A DNA stretch of 64,000 nucleotides from Chryseobacterium jejuense. Lineage in GTDB: Bacteria; Bacteroidota; Bacteroidia; Flavobacteriales; Weeksellaceae. This document shows, piece after piece, positions 60,280 to 64,000 of the stretch. Position numbers and translations under genes: made by a program. How positions within the stretch are numbered: the first letter of the stretch is position 1; each line of letters opens with the position of its first letter. The stretch is taken from the NCBI RefSeq assembly GCF_900100075.1, contig NZ_FNEG01000002.1, forward strand, positions 496,001 to 560,000, read 5' to 3'. The notes under the pieces are model-generated. The model saw only the letters and a program-made list of their open reading frames with translations. It ran no database searches and was not told the origin of the DNA.

Positions 60280-61467
60280 ATGAAAATAGTAGTAGGCCTC
60301 TCAGGAGGTGTAGACTCAAGCGTTACCGCTTATTTGCTACAACAGCAAGGTCATGAAGTAGTGGCTTTGTTTATGAGAAACTGGAATGATGCTTCGGTAA
60401 CATTGGAAGATGAATGTCCATGGATTGAAGACAGTAACGATGCATTAATGGTAGCCCAAAAGCTGGGAATTCCATTTCAGGTAATCGATATGAGCGAACT
60501 TTACAAGGAACGTATTGTAGATTATATGTTCGAGGAATATCAAAGAGGAAGAACTCCGAATCCTGATGTTTTGTGTAACAGAGAAGTAAAATTCGATGTT
60601 TTTATGAAGACCGCCATGTCTTTAGGTGCTGATAAAGTAGCTACCGGACATTATGCAAGGGTAAACTCAACTTTTGATGAGAACGGCAAGGAAATTTTCC
60701 ATCTTTTGGCAGGAAAAGACAATAATAAGGACCAGTCTTATTTCCTTTGCCAGCTAAGCCAGGATCAGTTATCAAAAGCTTTATTCCCTATCGGAGAACT
60801 TACTAAACCTCAGGTAAGAGAGATCGCAAAAGAGATCGGATTGGTAACAGCTGATAAAAAAGATTCTCAGGGATTATGTTTTATCGGAAAGGTGAGCCTG
60901 CCACAGTTTTTACAGCAACAATTAAAGCCGAATGAAGGTGAAATCGTAGAAATTTTCAAAGATTCCCCTTTATTTGCTGAAGAAGCACCTGAATTTTCTA
61001 CCAAAGAAGAAGAGCTTAATTTCTTATCAAGAAAGATCAATTATAAAAAAGCCGATGGAAAAGTGATTGGAAAGCACCAGGGTGCTCAATTTTTCACGAT
61101 CGGACAAAGTAGAGGATTAGGAATTGGTGGACATAAAGAAAGCTGTTTCATTGTTTCCAGAGACATGGAAAACAATATTATTTTTGTTGGAGAAGGAAGT
61201 CACTTCCCGGGACTGTACAAAAAAGCATTAAAAATAGACAATTCTGAACTTCATTGGGTTCGTGAGGATATGAAACTTCAAAATGGAGAATCTATGGAAG
61301 TAATGGCCAGATTCAGATACAGACAGGCTTTACAAAAAGCAACTATTTACCAATTTGAAGATGCTTTTTATGTTGAGTTTGAAGAGCCTCAATCTGCTAT
61401 TGCTGAAGGACAATTTGCTTCATGGTATATAGATGAGGAACTTATTGGAAGCGGTGTGATTTCATAG
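60280..61467 (+). CDS. mnmA: tRNA 2-thiouridine(34) synthase MnmA
   Basis: The 395-residue enzyme has the PP-loop [27 protein letters not shown] with the first catalytic Cys and [17 protein letters not shown] with the second, then the [12 protein letters not shown] segment. It adenylates and thiolates U34 of Glu, Gln and Lys tRNAs, with sulfur relayed from a desulfurase. It is a single gene. A terminator at 61555-61592 is nearly identical to one at 61897-61932. Confidence 0.97.
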   Translation: MKIVVGLSGGVDSSVTAYLLQQQGHEVVALFMRNWNDASVTLEDECPWIEDSNDALMVAQKLGIPFQVIDMSELYKERIVDYMFEEYQRGRTPNPDVLCNREVKFDVFMKTAMSLGADKVATGHYARVNSTFDENGKEIFHLLAGKDNNKDQSYFLCQLSQDQLSKALFPIGELTKPQVREIAKEIGLVTADKKDSQGLCFIGKVSLPQFLQQQLKPNEGEIVEIFKDSPLFAEEAPEFSTKEEELNFLSRKINYKKADGKVIGKHQGAQFFTIGQSRGLGIGGHKESCFIVSRDMENNIIFVGEGSHFPGLYKKALKIDNSELHWVREDMKLQNGESMEVMARFRYRQALQKATIYQFEDAFYVEFEEPQSAIAEGQFASWYIDEELIGSGVIS

Positions 61468-61554
61468 TGCTTTCGTGGTTAGAGATCCATGATACCGATA
61501 TATTCATTGAACCAGAAATCAGACAAAATTAAGAGCAATACTTAGTGATATATA

Positions 61555-61592
61555 AAGCCCGAAGCAACTTTTGTTTCGGGTTTGTTTTTTTT
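61555..61592 (+). terminator. terminator after mnmA
   Basis: AAGCCCGAAGCAA and TTGTTTCGGGTTT pair and run into GTTTTTTTT. It shares most bases with the terminator at 61897-61932. Confidence 0.85.
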
Positions 61593-61674
61593 AAGAAATA
61601 ATTTCTGAAAATATTTTTGTAACGTATTGAGAATTGTCATACTTACTGAGTAAATAACAATAAAAAATACCATT

Positions 61675-61881
61675 ATGAAAACAACTACAAAAAATCAGTA
61701 TGCTTATGCCAACAATATTTTAATCGCTTTGGTATCTGCTATTTTTGGCTACAATCTTTATCAGACCATTGTACATCCGGCTGAATCCAATATTGGCCTA
61801 AGTCTTATTCTGGTGGTTCTTACCTCTATTATGGTCAGAAAATATGGTTATAAGCAAGTAAAAGATAAAGAAAACAATTAA
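61675..61881 (+). CDS. small two-segment membrane protein
   Basis: The 68-residue product starts MKTTTKNQYAYANNILIALVSAIFGYNLYQ and has a second hydrophobic segment SLILVVLTSIMVRKYGYK, with a basic C-terminus. It is probably a two-helix inner-membrane protein. No family is recognised. It is a one-gene unit between two nearly identical terminators. Confidence 0.65.
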   Translation: MKTTTKNQYAYANNILIALVSAIFGYNLYQTIVHPAESNIGLSLILVVLTSIMVRKYGYKQVKDKENN

Positions 61882-61896
61882 TCACAATATTTTATA

Positions 61897-61932
61897 TAAA
61901 GCCCGAAGCATTTTGTTTCGGGTTTGTTTTTT
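61897..61932. terminator. terminator after the small membrane protein gene
   Basis: AAGCCCGAAGCA and TGTTTCGGGTTT pair around TTT, followed by GTTTTTTATT. It also lies just beyond the 3' end of the convergent gene. Confidence 0.85.
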
Positions 61933-62284
61933 ATTGTTTAAGTTTATCATTAGATGTCCAACTCATCAATAAAAATGCAATAATCAACTCTGCAATTAAT
62001 ATCATAGCTAAGAATCCAATTGGTTTTCCCAACATGATTCCCCGGATCAGTTTGACAATTCCCAAACAGCCAATACCCATTAGAAAATAAAAAGTTGTTG
62101 GTGAAACTCTTCCCCCTACCGATTTTACGATAAAGATTGAGCCATAAAACCCCAGTACCAGAATTAAATAGAATTTCAGGAAATCTGGTCCCTTCAGTGT
62201 TATCGGATTGAGTGTCTGATATTCAGCAATAAGCCATATACCACTTATTACAACCGGTATAAAATGAATGATTAGCTTTTTCAT
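61931..62284 (-). CDS. four-segment membrane protein of unknown function
   Basis: The 117-residue protein has hydrophobic stretches IIHFIPVVISGIWLIAEY, FLKFYLILVLGFYGSIFIV, TFYFLMGIGCLGIVKLI and IGFLAMILIAELIIAFLLM and ends in a polar tail SNDKLKQ. It is likely inner-membrane. I recognise no family. It follows the Gly/Cys-tailed gene by 30 bases on the minus strand, so the two are probably co-transcribed. Confidence 0.65.
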   Translation of the reverse strand: MKKLIIHFIPVVISGIWLIAEYQTLNPITLKGPDFLKFYLILVLGFYGSIFIVKSVGGRVSPTTFYFLMGIGCLGIVKLIRGIMLGKPIGFLAMILIAELIIAFLLMSWTSNDKLKQ

Positions 62285-62314
62285 GATTGATTTTTATTTT
62301 TTTTATTATTCTTT

Positions 62315-63034
62315 TTACCCGCCACATCCTCCGCAACCGCCACATCCCCCACCGCAGCCTCCGCCACAGCTACTTCCGCCACTGCAACTGCTTCCGCCAC
62401 TACTTGAATCAGTATTTCCGCCATTATTATTTTTACCCTTTTTAATGGAAGAGATGATTCCCCCAAAAATGATAATTCCTACGAAGGAAAAGAAGATAGA
62501 ACTGATTGTTGTTATCACCTCTCCAAGGCAGGAAGTAAGCAGCAGAATGAGCATCAGGAATGGGATAAACTTCCATATTTGCGATTTGTTTTTTGTTTTT
62601 TCAGCATTGTTTCTATTCAGCCAAATATCCTCAGGAGCTTCAGACTGGAAAATATCCCGATAACTTTTTAAGGTGTCTGTAAACCAGTTCTGATGTTTAA
62701 GCTTTTCATTAAATCCTCCTTTTGATGGATGGTGATGCAAGGGCCTTTTTAAAATATTCGGACAGAAATCTTCCCAGTAACTTTGGGTGTAAATTAAATG
62801 CAGGTGCCAGACTTTATCCACAATTTCACTTGGAGAAGCTCCTTTGGGAAGGATGCAGCAGAGGTAGACAAACTTTTTATATTCTTCAATAGCTTTTCTG
62901 GTAAATTCCAGGCTCCAGTTCTCTTCTTTTGCCAGTTTTTTCGAAAAAGGGAAATCGGCATCGGAAGCATCCAGTGAAAATCCCTGGATTCTGTTCCAAA
63001 GGGACTCATCTTTTAATAACATTCTTGTTTCCAT
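62315..63034 (-). CDS. glycine-rich-domain membrane protein with Gly/Cys tail
   Basis: The 239-residue protein has an N-terminal domain (about 1-130) with SEIVDKVWHLHLIYTQSYWEDFC, resembling the glycine-rich domain protein (GRDP-like) family, two hydrophobic segments (WKFIPFLMLILLLTSC and ISSIFFSFVGIIIFGG) and a tail (about 200-239) made almost only of Gly, Ser and Cys (SGGSSCSGGSSCGGGCGGGC...). The tail has seven Cys spaced two to five residues apart. Start at 63034 gives METRMLLKDE. The role is unknown. Confidence 0.75.
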   Translation of the reverse strand: METRMLLKDESLWNRIQGFSLDASDADFPFSKKLAKEENWSLEFTRKAIEEYKKFVYLCCILPKGASPSEIVDKVWHLHLIYTQSYWEDFCPNILKRPLHHHPSKGGFNEKLKHQNWFTDTLKSYRDIFQSEAPEDIWLNRNNAEKTKNKSQIWKFIPFLMLILLLTSCLGEVITTISSIFFSFVGIIIFGGIISSIKKGKNNNGGNTDSSSGGSSCSGGSSCGGGCGGGCGGCGGCGG

Positions 63035-63148
63035 TGTTTTTTCTTTTGTTTTTCTACTCAAATTTCAATGGATTTCATAATATAAAAGTCGTTCAAAAAT
63101 CTTATTTGGTTTGATAAAAATCTTAAATTAGTCTTACAAAATCAAAAT

Positions 63149-64000
63149 ATGAAAAAGGAAGATATTCTGCATCTTGAAAAGCTGATGACTTTTTTAAGTC
63201 GGCATTTTTTAAAGAAAAATCATTGGGAAGATGTTACCAAAACCGAATGGTCGTACATCTGTGCTGAACTTAATGAGCTCATCATTGCTGAGCATTCGGA
63301 AAAGGAAATAAAGAAAAATCCCGATCTTCTGGGGACCAATTATCTTTATGAACACCTGATTATCAATAAATTGAAGAAATTCAGTCAAAATGAAAATGCT
63401 ATTTTAAGCAGGCCGAATCTTGCAAAATTAAGTTTGATTGTCAAGGTTTTAGGATACTCCAATTATATTGATTTTATCAATTCCAATACGGAATCTTTCA
63501 ACTTTAATGATCTTAAGATTGACATGAACAATGTGAATCAGAATACAGCCCTTTTAGACCGTCTTGTAGGCTGTTGGTATTCATATAACAGAAATCTTCC
63601 TGAAAATCCCATACAGGCCCGGGAAGACAGGATATGGCGTTCTGCTATGGAAATCTACAAGTCTGAAACCACTGGAGAGTATTTTATAGAAAGAAGTGGC
63701 GGGGATCACCATAAATATTTCGGAAAAGTAACGGCATATTCCGATTATATTTTTATCATCATGAACAGCAATACTTTTATCCGGCAAAGACACTTTATAT
63801 CAAGAATAAAAGATAGCAAGGAAAAGCTCAAAAACCCAGATTATAAGCTGCATGAGCTTCACTTTATCAGCACCTGTATCAGCTTTAACCAAGAACCTAT
63901 TGCCCTGTTTGAAATCTTCCGGAAAGCTGACAGAAAAAGTTTCATTTCGGATTCTATCAGCTTCCCAATCGACAGTGATGAGATTCCGGAATCTATTCTT
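63149..64000 (+). CDS. protein of unknown function, 5' part (cut by right edge)
   Basis: An open frame begins with ATG at 63149 and runs past the end of the window, at least 284 codons. It encodes a soluble, charged protein without signal peptide: MKKEDILHLEKLMTFL, WSYICAELNELI, LGYSNYIDFIN and VGCWYSYNRNLPENP. There is a pattern of short helices followed by a beta-rich part with YSDYIFIIMNSNTF. I recognise no family. It is divergent from the Gly/Cys-tailed gene. Confidence 0.7.
   Translation, partial: MKKEDILHLEKLMTFLSRHFLKKNHWEDVTKTEWSYICAELNELIIAEHSEKEIKKNPDLLGTNYLYEHLIINKLKKFSQNENAILSRPNLAKLSLIVKVLGYSNYIDFINSNTESFNFNDLKIDMNNVNQNTALLDRLVGCWYSYNRNLPENPIQAREDRIWRSAMEIYKSETTGEYFIERSGGDHHKYFGKVTAYSDYIFIIMNSNTFIRQRHFISRIKDSKEKLKNPDYKLHELHFISTCISFNQEPIALFEIFRKADRKSFISDSISFPIDSDEIPESIL

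Noticed and set aside
62268..62663. Plus-strand open frame with a Pro/His-rich start
   Set aside because: It is the complement of the Gly/Cys tail; the proline richness follows from the GGN codons of the real gene.

Overview
The window looks like chromosomal DNA of a Chryseobacterium-type flavobacterium (Bacteroidota, Weeksellaceae). The base composition is AT-rich and the coding density high. Many genes have the Bacteroidota -7 promoter box TAnnTTTG just upstream and lack clear Shine-Dalgarno sequences. Family content agrees with this: PorT-like outer-membrane barrels, LytS/LytTR two-component pairs, YARHG, DUF6268, DUF885 and YwqK proteins, and small GG-leader peptides. The genus is inferred from protein families and was not tested by a search. 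No prophage, insertion sequence, CRISPR array, rRNA operon or plasmid replication gene was seen. The annotation gives 74 protein genes (two cut by the window edges) and three tRNA genes.

Layout. 0-5 kb: end of an outer-membrane barrel gene, a LytTR/LytS regulatory pair, a tandem UspA protein, a secreted protein and an ATP-grasp ligase. 5.3-11.4 kb: an operon-like run (HExxH protein, csaA, DEDD exonuclease, DUF59 Fe-S protein, mini membrane protein), a 3-mercaptopyruvate sulfurtransferase, HMG-CoA lyase, peptidase T and a TonB-C-like secreted protein. 11.5-15.9 kb: a lipoprotein, a Cys-rich leader peptide, an outer-membrane barrel and a second LytS/LytTR pair. 16-24.8 kb: DUF6268 barrel, MFS pump with AraC regulator, thiL, thioesterase, BaiN-type flavoprotein, and membrane and envelope proteins. 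24.9-29.3 kb: two thioredoxin-fold proteins, three tandem short peptides with C-terminal Cys-Cys, and mutS.

29.5-40.5 kb: acetyltransferase, cupin protein, bestrophin, YwqK protein, SPOUT methyltransferase, CBS protein, nadK, fbaA, accD and an SpmA-SpmB-like fusion. 40.5-46.9 kb: an exbB-exbD-tonB operon, a DUF885 lipoprotein, a DinB-like protein, and divergent nth and bcp. 46.9-52.9 kb: acetyltransferase, mannose-1-phosphate guanylyltransferase, SprT-like protein, TolC-like protein, folC and three tandem tRNA-Val genes. 52.9-56.7 kb: glycosyltransferases GT2, GT9 and GT4 with sufE. 56.8-64 kb: clpC, a barrel protein, mnmA, small membrane proteins, a Gly/Cys-tailed membrane protein and a gene cut by the right edge.

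The most unusual content is as follows. Three tandem GG-leader peptides end in Cys-Cys, and a fourth, longer Cys-rich leader peptide lies upstream of a barrel and sensor pair; all four lack a recognisable modification or export gene nearby. A dispersed imperfect palindromic repeat of about 135 nt occurs four times, two copies bracketing one gene. A second two-hairpin repeat shows covariation between its two copies. Two housekeeping enzymes lack their usual metal-binding cysteines: AccD its zinc ribbon, and endonuclease III its 4Fe-4S loop.
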